Positions 24,457 to 32,994 of a stretch of DNA of 38,964 nucleotides are shown here, piece after piece (position 1 is the stretch's first letter; each line of letters begins with the position of its first letter). This DNA comes from Prevotella sp. (GTDB taxonomy: Bacteria > Bacteroidota > Bacteroidia > Bacteroidales > Bacteroidaceae). The translations under genes were made by a program, and so were the position numbers. Below the pieces are notes generated by a model. It ran no database searches. It worked only from the letters and a program-made list of their open reading frames with translations, and had not been told where the DNA came from. The DNA lies in contig JAFVGZ010000036.1 of NCBI GenBank assembly GCA_017478025.1, positions 1 through 38,964 on the forward strand, written 5' to 3'.

Positions 24457-24496
24457 ATAAAAACATTGTAAACAACAAAACAATTATTCGAATAAA

Positions 24497-25120
24497 ATGA
24501 AGAAGAATTCTATTTTGAGAGCTTTTATTGCAGTCTTGACAGCGTGTGTAACCTTTGCCTCATGTGACAAATCTCCGAAGCAGGAGACGGCAGAGGAACC
24601 TAAGCAAACAGCTCCAGTAGAACTGAAGGTAGCCTATGTAGAAGTTGACTCATTGATGACACAATATGAGTTCTGCAAGGAGTACTCCATGATTCTTGAG
24701 AAAAAGAGCCGCAACATCCAGTCAACCCTGCAGCAGAAGGGTCAGGCTCTGCAGTCAGCAGCTAATAATTTCCAGCAGAAGCTGCAGCAGAATGCCTACA
24801 CACGAGAGCAGGCAGAGCAGATACAGGCAGGCCTGCAGAAGCAGAATGCTGACCTGGAAGCCCTGCAACAGCGCCTCAGCGCAGAGTTCCAGGAGGAGAC
24901 AAACAAGTTTAACGTGGCTCTGCACGACTCTCTGCAGCACTTCCTTGCAAAGTTTAACAAGGACAAGAAATATACTATCATCCTCTCAAAGAGCGGCGAT
25001 AATATCCTCTATGCTGATAAGGGTATCGACATCACCAATCAGATTATTGCAGGTCTGAACAAGGCTTACAAGAAGGACGCAAAGAAGTCTGAGGAGAAGA
25101 AGGAAGAGAAGAAGAAGTAA
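24497..25120 (+). CDS. OmpH/Skp-family lipoprotein
   Basis: 207 residues. A lipoprotein signal with lipobox FASC places the lipidated cysteine at C23, followed by Asp. The mature part starts with the OmpH-type strand KVAYVEVDSLMTQY, then a long glutamine-rich coiled coil (about 75-145, LQQKGQALQSAANNFQQKLQQ...) and a closing strand YTIILSKSGDNILYADKGIDIT, the classical Skp body and tentacle arrangement. The tail is strongly Lys/Glu rich (KKSEEKKEEKKK). Skp-like proteins chaperone outer-membrane proteins in the periplasm. Lipid anchoring, as predicted here, is a variation from soluble Skp. It is transcribed divergently from pepD. Confidence 0.85.
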   Translation: MKKNSILRAFIAVLTACVTFASCDKSPKQETAEEPKQTAPVELKVAYVEVDSLMTQYEFCKEYSMILEKKSRNIQSTLQQKGQALQSAANNFQQKLQQNAYTREQAEQIQAGLQKQNADLEALQQRLSAEFQEETNKFNVALHDSLQHFLAKFNKDKKYTIILSKSGDNILYADKGIDITNQIIAGLNKAYKKDAKKSEEKKEEKKK

Positions 25121-25270
25121 TTTTAAGTGAAGAGTGAAGAGTGAAGAATGAAGAATTAGCCCCCTCCTGCTCCCCCTAAGGGGGAGGGACGTAAACTGCG
25201 AGGGGAGATTTATGCAGAATGCTCTATGCTTAACGCTTAACACTTATATAGAACAACCAACTTCTGAGAC
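25121..25270. repeat. Intergenic repeats including a perfect G/C hairpin
   Basis: It holds GAAGAGTGAAGAGTGAAGAATG near-tandem words and, at 25158-25193, a C-rich unit containing CTCCCCCTAAGGGGGAG, a 17-base hairpin-forming palindrome. This is a better-preserved copy of the unit at 21069-21109. It could serve as a terminator for the OmpH-like gene although no U-tract follows. Confidence 0.65.
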
Positions 25271-26254
25271 ATGAACAAGATTCGCTGGGGTTTCATAGGC
25301 TGCGGTGAGGTGACCGAATACAAGAGCGGTCCTGCCTTCAATAATGTTGAGGGTTCGAGCATTGTGGCCGTAATGAGCCGTAATGCCGACAAGGCTCGCT
25401 CCTATGCAGAGCGGCACGGCATAAAGCGTTGGTACACAGATCCCCAGGCACTTGTTGACGACCCTGACGTAAACGCGGTATATATCGCCACACCTCCCTC
25501 AAGCCACGCCACATACGCTATCATGGCGATGAGAGCAGGAAAGCCTGTCTATGTGGAGAAACCACTGGCAGCAAGCTATGAGGACTGCATACGCATAAAC
25601 CATGTATGTCAGGATACACACGTGCCGTGCTTCGTAGCATATTACAGACGTTATCTGCCATACTTTCAGAAAGTGGAGTCGCTCCTGAAGAGCGGCACTA
25701 TTGGTAAGGTGCTGAATGTGCAAGTGCGCTTTGCCTGTCCTCCCCGGGAGGTGGACTATAATGCACCGGAGAAGCGCCCATGGAGAATACAGCCAAACAT
25801 AGCTGGAGGCGGGTATTTCTATGACCTCGCGCCTCACCAGCTGGACCTGCTGCAACAGTTCTTCGGAGTGATAGTGAAAGCAGAGGGGCATTCTGCCAAT
25901 ATCGGGGGGCTCTATGAGGCAGAGGACACGGTAAGCGCCAGTTTCCTCTTTGAGAACAATCTTCCCGGAAGCGGATCATGGTGCTTCACAGGACACGAGG
26001 CTGGCAAAGATGACAGAATAGAACTGATAGGAACAGACGGCATTCTGACATTCTCTGTATTCAACTATGACCCCATACACCTCTATACCACAGGCGGGAT
26101 GAAGGAGTTTGCTATTCCTAACCCACAGTATGTGCAACAACCGCTGATACAGTCAGTTGTGGAGACATTGCAGGGGCGAGGCGACTGCCAATGCACGGCA
26201 CTCAGCGCCACACCCACGAATTGGGCTATGGACCGAATACTGGGGAAAATCTGA
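25271..26254 (+). CDS. Gfo/Idh/MocA family oxidoreductase
   Basis: 327 residues. The N-terminal Rossmann fold has GFIGCGEVTE (7-16), the NAD(P)-binding loop, YIATPPSSHA and the family's EKP motif at 96-98 (YVEKPLA). The C-terminal domain contains GGGYFYDLAPHQLD with D185 and H189 in the expected active-site positions. Members oxidise or reduce sugars, inositols or their derivatives with NAD(P). The substrate is not indicated by neighbours: the next gene, 31 bp downstream, is a DUF4421 barrel-like protein, probably in the same transcript. Confidence 0.9.
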   Translation: MNKIRWGFIGCGEVTEYKSGPAFNNVEGSSIVAVMSRNADKARSYAERHGIKRWYTDPQALVDDPDVNAVYIATPPSSHATYAIMAMRAGKPVYVEKPLAASYEDCIRINHVCQDTHVPCFVAYYRRYLPYFQKVESLLKSGTIGKVLNVQVRFACPPREVDYNAPEKRPWRIQPNIAGGGYFYDLAPHQLDLLQQFFGVIVKAEGHSANIGGLYEAEDTVSASFLFENNLPGSGSWCFTGHEAGKDDRIELIGTDGILTFSVFNYDPIHLYTTGGMKEFAIPNPQYVQQPLIQSVVETLQGRGDCQCTALSATPTNWAMDRILGKI

Positions 26255-26285
26255 CAACACGCAACAAACATTTCCATAGGTATCA

Positions 26286-27554
26286 TTGAAGGCACTACTT
26301 GCATACATATTATTCAATACGATAATACTCACCGTTTCTGCGCAGACAGACTCGATGAGTGTTTTCGTATGTGACAATCTAAAGCAAAAACAAAGCATAA
26401 CGCAGGATATCACAAAGCAGAACGGCATCACGCAGGATAGCCTGAGGCTGAACGTTCTCGCACAGGACAGCCTAAAGCTGAGCAGCATAACGCAGGATAG
26501 CCTAAAGCTGAGTAGCATAACGCAGGACAGCCTGTCGCACCTGGATAAAAAGAAAAAAAACTTCTTCGTCAGGGCATATTATTTCTTTGACCGCATTCTC
26601 TCACCTCCAAGAGACTCCTCCTATATTGACGTGCAGAACTATAACTGGTGCGCCGAAGTGCAGCTGACTAATCGCTTTGAGCTGCTTGACCTGGACGGGG
26701 GTTCTGAATTCCGACTTACCGTAGCGCCCAAGGTACGCACTCGTGTAGGTCCTTTCTTTGGGTGGCGGTTTGCGTTCCTGGGATATAACATAGATATCAA
26801 GTCCATATTCCTGAATAATGATGATATGGACCTGGGCGGTTCCGTCTATTCTTCTGCTTTCGGTCTGGACTTATTCTATCGCCGCGTGGGGGGCAACTAT
26901 AACATACGTCGCCTTACCATAAAGGGAACAGACTATTCCTCGTTACTGAAAGGCGAGCCGTTTGACGGTATCAACATGGGAATGACACGCATCTCATTCT
27001 ATTATGTCACCAACTATAAGCGCTACTCACATCAGGCGGCCTTCTCGCAGACCAACAGACAGTTACGCTCAGCAGGCTCGCTGATCCTTGGAGGAGCATA
27101 CGCACACAATCGTTGCACTATAGACTGGCAGGATCTGGCAAACACGATAAACGAACGTAGCCACCAACAATATATCGCATACGAGGGCTTTGGCTATATG
27201 AAAAATGACGAGATCTCACTAACTGCCGGATATGGTTACAACTGGGTATTCTCCAAAAACTGGCTTGCAGCAGGCGAGATTACCGGCTCGTTAGGCTACC
27301 TCATACAGAACAACAGCCTGAGGGGCAACGTGAACACCAGCTCCTCTAATATGGATATTCTTGACTATCTGGACAATTTCCGCAGAAAGTATATGTGTTT
27401 CAACAGCACGGTACGTCTTGCCATATTATGGAACAATGGCCCATGGTTTGCCGGAACGCAGGGTATTGCCTTCTATTACCAACACGGTAACGAACAGATA
27501 ACATCTCGCAATATCCTCGGAACCGTGTATGTTTACGTGGGATTTAACTTCTGA
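26286..27554 (+). CDS. DUF4421 family outer-membrane-type protein (second paralogue), TTG start
   Basis: 422 residues. The frame is closed by TAG at 26277-26279 and the only plausible start before the signal peptide is TTG at 26286, giving MKALLAYILFNTIILTVSAQ. After the signal peptide comes a linker with about five copies of a 10-residue unit (ITQDSLKLSS and variants, about 37-86). LDKKKK and a beta-rich body follow, with alternating strands (VGPFFGWRFAFLGYNIDI, SLTAGYGYNWVFSKNW) and a C-terminal VYVYVGFNF. Layout and motifs parallel the protein at 6544-7845, so they are paralogues of an uncharacterised Bacteroidota family, probably outer-membrane beta-barrels. The gene lies 31 bp after the oxidoreductase and converges on porV. 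Confidence 0.78.
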   Translation: MKALLAYILFNTIILTVSAQTDSMSVFVCDNLKQKQSITQDITKQNGITQDSLRLNVLAQDSLKLSSITQDSLKLSSITQDSLSHLDKKKKNFFVRAYYFFDRILSPPRDSSYIDVQNYNWCAEVQLTNRFELLDLDGGSEFRLTVAPKVRTRVGPFFGWRFAFLGYNIDIKSIFLNNDDMDLGGSVYSSAFGLDLFYRRVGGNYNIRRLTIKGTDYSSLLKGEPFDGINMGMTRISFYYVTNYKRYSHQAAFSQTNRQLRSAGSLILGGAYAHNRCTIDWQDLANTINERSHQQYIAYEGFGYMKNDEISLTAGYGYNWVFSKNWLAAGEITGSLGYLIQNNSLRGNVNTSSSNMDILDYLDNFRRKYMCFNSTVRLAILWNNGPWFAGTQGIAFYYQHGNEQITSRNILGTVYVYVGFNF

Positions 27555-27615
27555 TTAACTCCTTAACTACGAATATAGCGAACACCTACGTCCACGTGTA
27601 GATGCTCGCTATTTA

Positions 27616-27655
27616 TATTGCTCCTCTCTCCCAAGGGGTGAGCTGGAGGGGGCTT
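27616..27655 (-). repeat. Inverted copy of the GCCCCCTCC intergenic unit
   Basis: On the minus strand it reads AAAGCCCCCTCCAGCTCACC then CCTTGGGAGAGAGG, matching the units at 21069-21109 and 25158-25193 in opposite orientation. It lies between convergent genes. Confidence 0.6.
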
Positions 27656-27664
27656 TTCTTCCCA

Positions 27665-27741
27665 CTTATCTGGGGCCCTATACCTTGCCTCTCTCCTTAT
27701 CTGGGGCCCTATGTCTTGTCCCTCTTCTTATCTGCGGCCCA
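27665..27741 (-). repeat. 31-bp tandem repeats copying the porV stop region
   Basis: CTTATCTGSGGCCC begins at 27665, 27696 and 27727, exactly 31 bp apart. The 27727 copy is the 3' end of porV (stop at 27730-27728). The two downstream copies repeat the stop TAA at 27699-27697 and 27668-27666, so stops fall in all three frames. Confidence 0.85.
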
Positions 27742-28903
27742 GAAGGTCTTTGATGCCGTCCAGGTCGAAGTTCAGGGAGAAGCGAAGTGTCTGATCAAGC
27801 GGATTGCTTGATGCAGTTGAGATGACATAAGCAGCATCAAGAGAGAACACGCTCATCTTGAATCCCGCACCTACCGTGAAGTACTTACGGTTACCCTTGG
27901 ACTCTGCCTCATCGTGATAACCGCCACGAAGGGAGAACTTGTCATTATAGCAATACTCCAGACCTGCGCTCCATTGTATCTCCTTCATCTCCTCAGAGAA
28001 TCCTCCTGGGGCATCGCTGAAGCTCTTGAAAATACCGGAGATAGAACCTACATCATAATATTCCTTCTGCACACGTGCGTCATACTCTGTCGTAGATTCA
28101 CCTTCACGCTGCTTAGGATAAGTAGGCACGAGCAACTTGTTGATATCCGTAGCAATAGTGATGGAGTTATACTCATTGATAGGCAATTTCAATGAAGCAC
28201 CAAGACGCATGTTCGTTGGTATAAACTCAGAGCGATCACTACCGCCAAATGTTATCTTTGAACCGATGTTGCTGATGTTTGCGCCCAGTCCCAGCATACA
28301 CTCACGCTGTCCGATGTTGATATAGTTCTGATAATAGCATGATATGTCTGCCGCGAACGCGCTGGAGGCACTTGTCTCTTCCGTTGCGGAATAAGACATG
28401 TCTGACAACAGGAAACGCACGGCTGCACCGAGAGAGAACTTCTCAGATAGCATCAGGGAGTAGCCAGCATCAACAGACATCTCGTATGGCTTGATTGTCA
28501 TATCATACTCCGTTGACGTGCCTCCTGAGGATGTATATACCTCACCCAGGGAGAAATAGTGTATGGAACCGGACACGGCGCTGAAGTCATTGATGCGGTA
28601 ATAGCCTGACAGATAGGCTATATTCATATCATTCACCAACTTACGCAGCCAAGGAGTGTAGTTCAACTGTACGCCGCCCTTTGAGATTGCGAAGGGATAT
28701 TTCGAAGGGTTCCAATATTGTGACGAGGCGTCAGCTTCTGTCGCCACACCCACGTCACCCATACCGCCGGCACGGGCATCAGGGGCAATGATTTGGCTGA
28801 CCAAAGCCGTATGCACAGGGTTGAACATCTGTTGCTTATCCTCAGCCATCACATTCATGGCAAGACAGCAGACAAAAACTATGATTGCAAGTTTTTTCAT
28901 CAT
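27728..28903 (-). CDS. porV: Type IX secretion outer-membrane protein PorV
   Basis: 391 residues. It has a signal peptide (KKLAIIVFVCCLAMNVMAED), then the family hallmark ARAGGMGDVGVATEADASSQYWNPSKYPF (about 43-71) and GVQLNYTPWLR, followed by FadL-like beta-barrel strands to FSLNFDLDGIKDLLGRR. PorV shuttles T9SS cargo proteins from the translocon to the attachment complex and works with the PorU sortase. It lies 36 bp downstream of porU in the same orientation, the order I recall from Porphyromonas gingivalis. Its last codons are copied twice more downstream in a 31-bp tandem repeat. The likely client in this window is the giant protein at 8495-18184. Confidence 0.9.
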   Translation of the reverse strand: MMKKLAIIVFVCCLAMNVMAEDKQQMFNPVHTALVSQIIAPDARAGGMGDVGVATEADASSQYWNPSKYPFAISKGGVQLNYTPWLRKLVNDMNIAYLSGYYRINDFSAVSGSIHYFSLGEVYTSSGGTSTEYDMTIKPYEMSVDAGYSLMLSEKFSLGAAVRFLLSDMSYSATEETSASSAFAADISCYYQNYINIGQRECMLGLGANISNIGSKITFGGSDRSEFIPTNMRLGASLKLPINEYNSITIATDINKLLVPTYPKQREGESTTEYDARVQKEYYDVGSISGIFKSFSDAPGGFSEEMKEIQWSAGLEYCYNDKFSLRGGYHDEAESKGNRKYFTVGAGFKMSVFSLDAAYVISTASSNPLDQTLRFSLNFDLDGIKDLLGRR

Positions 28904-28939
28904 TCGTTTCTATTGTTGGTTTTATTTGTTATCTTGGAC

Positions 28940-31900
28940 TTAATTGGATGATATTATCAGTTTGCTCGTTGACGAATTATAGTTGTGACCGTCACATGTC
29001 AGTCGTACTCTGTAGAGGTATAGTCCCTTTGAGACACCCGAGGGAGTCCAGTGATAGGTCGTTGTGGGGCTTGAAGTGGAGAAGGTATCGTTCCATTGCA
29101 GCGTCTCCACAATACGTCCCGTGAGGTCTATGATGTCTATAAATACTGTAGCATTGGAGCCCTGCAGGTCATGCGTCACATAGAATGTAGCACTTCCGTT
29201 GACAGGATTAGGCGACACAAAGATTTTCTTTATCTCTGGCGCCACACCCTTCAGCACCCTGAAGCGCAACGATACGACGCTATAGTTGCCCAGCAGATCC
29301 CAGGCTCTGAAGTACAGGTCGTGATATCCAGCTTCCAGTTCGGGCAGCACATAGAATGTCTGTCCCGTAGTGTAGCTGCCCTCCTCATATACGAAGTTGT
29401 CGTTCAGGTCATACGTCTTCGTGGCATCACCGTCCACCACCAGCTCCAGATTGTGGCCTATCGATCCTCCTGTCACGTCTATACCGTCATTGTCTGACAC
29501 CTCAGCCACAAAGAATGGCGTCTGTCCCACAGCATCTCCGTTACGGAATGTGGTGCTGTTGAGATAGCTGTATATTGACGGACCAATGGAATCATTCTCC
29601 ACTTCCTTGTAGCCCTTTACGACAAACGATTTCGTCTCTCCGTGAGCCGTAACGGGGCTTATCCCGCTATCGTCCATTCCAAAGACTGTTATCATTCCCC
29701 TGTTGCCGTCGTTGTGAATGCCGCGAGGCACACGGAACAGAAACTCAAAACGTCCCTCAGCAATGGAGCAGGAACCGGAGTAGAGCGTTGACGTGTAGTC
29801 ATTATACACAAACGGGTCTTCGTTGTTCTGTCCTCTGCAGGTCACAATCTGCTCGCTGTCCATTACCTTTATGTTCGCCACGCCGTTGAAGTCAGTCACC
29901 GTGACGCCCTTAGGTGTCACTACATGGCCGGAAACGCTTACTATGCTATTGGCCTTGAGCGTATCAACCTCAGTTGTTGACACCCCGTTGATCTTGTCTA
30001 TTTCCATAAAATAGCGCGGCAGAGCCAGCCTCATTGCCGGGTCACCGGCCAAGGTGAACTGATGTTTATTCACCGACAGGTCCGTCCTGCTTGATATAAG
30101 GTCATTCTTGGCCATTCGCAACGCATCGCCTATGGTACGTGCCCTGCCGTTGACGCTGTCTTCGTATGACAGCAGATGCAGCATGAAGCGATTATTCAGA
30201 TTGGCGTTGTCTGACTCATAAACGGTACGTATCGTTCCAACAAAGGCTATAGCACCTCCGTTGGCATTGAGCACAGCCTCTTCACCCAAGCTGCTGTGAG
30301 TCTTGTCGAGCGTCATTGTCTCACAGGCAGCAGTAAACCACAGCGGGTAGTTGCTGTTCTTGAATGTTGAGAAATCATTGAGCACAAAGACCTTCTCCTC
30401 TGACAGCTCTGTCCACGAAGCGTGTCCGCCATAGTTCATCACAAGCGCGCCCTCTGACTGCTGCTTATGTGTTATGGTAACAACATCAGGATAGGTGTCA
30501 CCCGTTGAGGTTATTACCTTCTCGTATGCGTCGTACATCACCTTCTTGACATTATACCCGGGTGATTGGCTTCTCACCTTCTCTGCATTGATATCAATAT
30601 TCTGCATGTGAATATTGTTATTCGATGTGCTCTTGTTTCCATCGTCTGCCATGAACATTATATCGTTCATCCATGCTCCCGCACCTGACTGACTGACATA
30701 TTGCTTGATTTTGTTCACCACATTCTCTGCCTGAACAGCGCTGCTGACGGGCAGGCGTCCCGACGATACGGCCAGTCTCAGGTCCTGCTCACGGTTACTG
30801 TCGCCGTGAACGGTCTTGCCATCGTCCATCACACAGATGAAGTCATCAAGCATCGCAGACGACGTGTTGTTCTCTGACGCGTAGGTCTCATAGCCCAGAA
30901 GCAGATTGTCTGCATCATAACCGCTAACAGTTATAAGCCTGTTGTCCCACAGGCAGTCTCCGAACAGCAGCACGTATTTCACCCCATTGCCGTTTCCGCG
31001 GTCATAGAACATTTTGAGGTATCTCTTGTAGGCCGACACATCAGGCGTGCCGCTTGAGAATTCGTTGTACAGTTCGTCTGCAGGCACTATCCTGACAGAC
31101 ATCGTGTCCACATCCCTGTGCAACTGTGCCAAGTTCTCCGCTGCCGACAACCAATTCTGGTTGGTAGGGATAATGATTACCATATCCACCCTATCCTCGG
31201 CGTGATGGTTCTGGTTGGTTATGTTGCAAAAGTACTCTGCTGCGGGATAAGCCTCCGTGCTCAGCGCAGGCAGCGTATTTGTCGCATTATACTGGGCCAC
31301 GACATAGTCAGTACGCAACGGACCGCCACTCGTGCAGGTTACAGTTACGGGAATGAGGTAGTTTCCGTCAGCGTCCCTGGTACTGAGCGTATCGAGCATG
31401 GACTTGCTTATGGCGAAATAGAAGCTGCGGAAGTTTGCCACTTGGTAAGAGTTGCTGAACGATGCTGTGGCAGACTGCTGGTTATTGCCTATTGTCGCTA
31501 CGCGATATGATGATGCCGAACCGCATGACATCCTGACATGCAGGTTTGCCATCGTTGCATCCTTGGGCACCGAGATGTCTATTGTCTTACTGTTTCCTGC
31601 CTCAATGGTGCTCTTATCTACCAGCTCACGACCCGTCTCTGACCATGCATGACCATCGTTCTCGTAAAGGTAATGGTAATTCTCGTAACCCTCACTGGCA
31701 GAGGCAAGTAGCTCTTCTTCGGTACACAATGCAGGCGAAGCATTCTCTCCCCCACTCTGCACATCTGACTGGGTGATGAAATAGTAACCATAGTCAGAAT
31801 AAGGGTTGCGCGTACGAGTGGTGGCAGACATTGAATCCCATGACACAGGGCCTTGCGCGTAGAAGTATTTTGCGCCGTCCTTTGTGCATGTAGGTATCTC

Positions 31901-32188
31901 TGTCAGGTCATCGTGCTCGCTTATCCACTCCTGCGTCAGACGTTCCGGAACCAATGCGCCGCCATAGCCGTATATCCTGACTTTAGACAAATCGCTGAAG
32001 CCTGCAGCCTGAATGGTGGCGGCGGTGAGCCGGTGTATGCCCGTCTTGGACACACGTATCTTTGCCCACGAACCTTGTGCAAGCACAGAGTTGTCGGCAT
32101 AAGCCGCCCATGCCGACACAGGCGCTATGCCCATCAGCAGGATCAGAATGACTGATACGATATGTCTGATTCTTTTTATCATCTGCAA
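28940..32188 (-). CDS. porU: Type IX secretion sortase PorU (C25 gingipain-like)
   Basis: 1,082 residues. The signal peptide ends near PVSAWA (about 20-28). The body carries a peptidase C25 domain: YVLLFGDCLWDNR, the catalytic histidine in NYGGHAS (about H589) and the catalytic cysteine in FTAACETM (about C622), 33 residues apart as in gingipain-type enzymes. The C-terminus (about 995-1082) has VSPNPVNGSATFYV...DLTGRIVETL...GLYLYRVRL, a retained T9SS C-terminal domain. PorU removes the sorting domain from secreted proteins and links them to anionic lipopolysaccharide at the cell surface. Its start overlaps the end of the FAH-family gene by 10 bp and it precedes porV by 36 bp, so all three form one transcription unit. 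An alternative ATG (MIKRIRH) is two codons in. Confidence 0.92.
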   Translation of the reverse strand: MQMIKRIRHIVSVILILLMGIAPVSAWAAYADNSVLAQGSWAKIRVSKTGIHRLTAATIQAAGFSDLSKVRIYGYGGALVPERLTQEWISEHDDLTEIPTCTKDGAKYFYAQGPVSWDSMSATTRTRNPYSDYGYYFITQSDVQSGGENASPALCTEEELLASASEGYENYHYLYENDGHAWSETGRELVDKSTIEAGNSKTIDISVPKDATMANLHVRMSCGSASSYRVATIGNNQQSATASFSNSYQVANFRSFYFAISKSMLDTLSTRDADGNYLIPVTVTCTSGGPLRTDYVVAQYNATNTLPALSTEAYPAAEYFCNITNQNHHAEDRVDMVIIIPTNQNWLSAAENLAQLHRDVDTMSVRIVPADELYNEFSSGTPDVSAYKRYLKMFYDRGNGNGVKYVLLFGDCLWDNRLITVSGYDADNLLLGYETYASENNTSSAMLDDFICVMDDGKTVHGDSNREQDLRLAVSSGRLPVSSAVQAENVVNKIKQYVSQSGAGAWMNDIMFMADDGNKSTSNNNIHMQNIDINAEKVRSQSPGYNVKKVMYDAYEKVITSTGDTYPDVVTITHKQQSEGALVMNYGGHASWTELSEEKVFVLNDFSTFKNSNYPLWFTAACETMTLDKTHSSLGEEAVLNANGGAIAFVGTIRTVYESDNANLNNRFMLHLLSYEDSVNGRARTIGDALRMAKNDLISSRTDLSVNKHQFTLAGDPAMRLALPRYFMEIDKINGVSTTEVDTLKANSIVSVSGHVVTPKGVTVTDFNGVANIKVMDSEQIVTCRGQNNEDPFVYNDYTSTLYSGSCSIAEGRFEFLFRVPRGIHNDGNRGMITVFGMDDSGISPVTAHGETKSFVVKGYKEVENDSIGPSIYSYLNSTTFRNGDAVGQTPFFVAEVSDNDGIDVTGGSIGHNLELVVDGDATKTYDLNDNFVYEEGSYTTGQTFYVLPELEAGYHDLYFRAWDLLGNYSVVSLRFRVLKGVAPEIKKIFVSPNPVNGSATFYVTHDLQGSNATVFIDIIDLTGRIVETLQWNDTFSTSSPTTTYHWTPSGVSKGLYLYRVRLTCDGHNYNSSTSKLIISSN

Positions 32189-32847
32189 TAGAAGTCTAAC
32201 ACCTTCTCATTTTCCAGGAATCCCTCTATATGGTCATCAGGCTTCACCGGACCTACGCCAGCAGGTGTTCCCGTGAACAGCAGGTCTCCCGTCTTCAGGG
32301 TAAAGAAGCGCGAGATGTAGCTTATCAGCCTGTCAATACCCGTGAGCATCTCAATGGTATTGCCCTCCTGCACCTTCTCCCCGTTGAGCAGCATGTGGAA
32401 GTTAAGCGCTGGTGCCTCCTTCCCTTTCTGCTGCATCTCTGTCAGCAGTTTTTCCTTCTCTATCCAGCGTCCTATCACGGCAGCGCCGTCAAAGCCTTTT
32501 GCTATATCCCACGGATGGCCCTCTTCGCGCAAGGCTTTCTGCAGGTCGCGGGCTGTGAAGTCTATGCCTACTGTCAGCGCATCATAATAGCGATGGGCAA
32601 ACTGCTCTGGAATGCCCTTACCCAAACGGCTGATACGTACTACCACCTCCGTCTCGTAGTCTATCCTCCCCATGAAGTCGGGGACAAAGAACGGTTTTCC
32701 GTCTTTTAGCAGAGAGGAATCGGCCTTGGTGAATATGACAGGATCACGCCTACAGCCCTCATCATCAGATGCACACTGTTGTAATAACGCCGTTTTTATC
32801 TCTTTATTGTGTTGGGCATAATTCATACCCACTGCAAATATCTTCAT
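32179..32847 (-). CDS. Fumarylacetoacetate hydrolase family protein
   Basis: 222 residues. The FAH fold is shown by FAVGMNYAQHNKE, VIFTKADSSLL and the metal ligands E65 and E67 in DYETEVVVRI. D96 in GIDFTARDLQ and the closing GDLLFTGTPAGVGPVKPDD complete the pattern. Enzymes of this family cleave or decarboxylate acyl-pyruvate and related beta-diketo acids; this short form resembles acylpyruvate hydrolases or oxaloacetate decarboxylases. It overlaps porU by 10 bp. I recall a FAH-family gene also sitting beside porU in P. gingivalis, so the linkage may be conserved for operon rather than functional reasons. The start codon is the second copy of a 12-bp duplication. Confidence 0.88.
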   Translation of the reverse strand: MKIFAVGMNYAQHNKEIKTALLQQCASDDEGCRRDPVIFTKADSSLLKDGKPFFVPDFMGRIDYETEVVVRISRLGKGIPEQFAHRYYDALTVGIDFTARDLQKALREEGHPWDIAKGFDGAAVIGRWIEKEKLLTEMQQKGKEAPALNFHMLLNGEKVQEGNTIEMLTGIDRLISYISRFFTLKTGDLLFTGTPAGVGPVKPDDHIEGFLENEKVLDFYCR

Positions 32848-32868
32848 ATTCTATTTCATATTCTATTT
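32845..32868 (-). repeat. 12-bp perfect duplication carrying the FAH start codon
   Basis: 32845-32856 and 32857-32868 are identical; on the minus strand each is AAATAGAATATG. The upstream ATG reads ATG AAA TAG, an immediate stop in frame with the real start 12 bases later. Confidence 0.8.
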
Positions 32869-32909
32869 TCTCAAGTATGGTAGCGATAAGGGTTAAAAAT
32901 CCCTGCATT

Positions 32910-32936
32910 CTTGCTCCGCTCTGCTACGCAAGCGTC
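32910..32936 (-). repeat. Diverged inverted copy of the 27-bp repeat from 18280/18322
   Basis: On the minus strand this reads GACGCTTGCGTA, then 8 variable bases, then GAGCAAG, agreeing at about 23 of 27 positions with the two copies near 18300. It lies in the gap between the FAH gene and the DUF4143 ATPase gene. Confidence 0.7.
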
Positions 32937-32994
32937 ACCTTTCGGGATGCCGAGCGATAGCCACTCCTTGTCAAGGGGCTCTATATATCACGTC

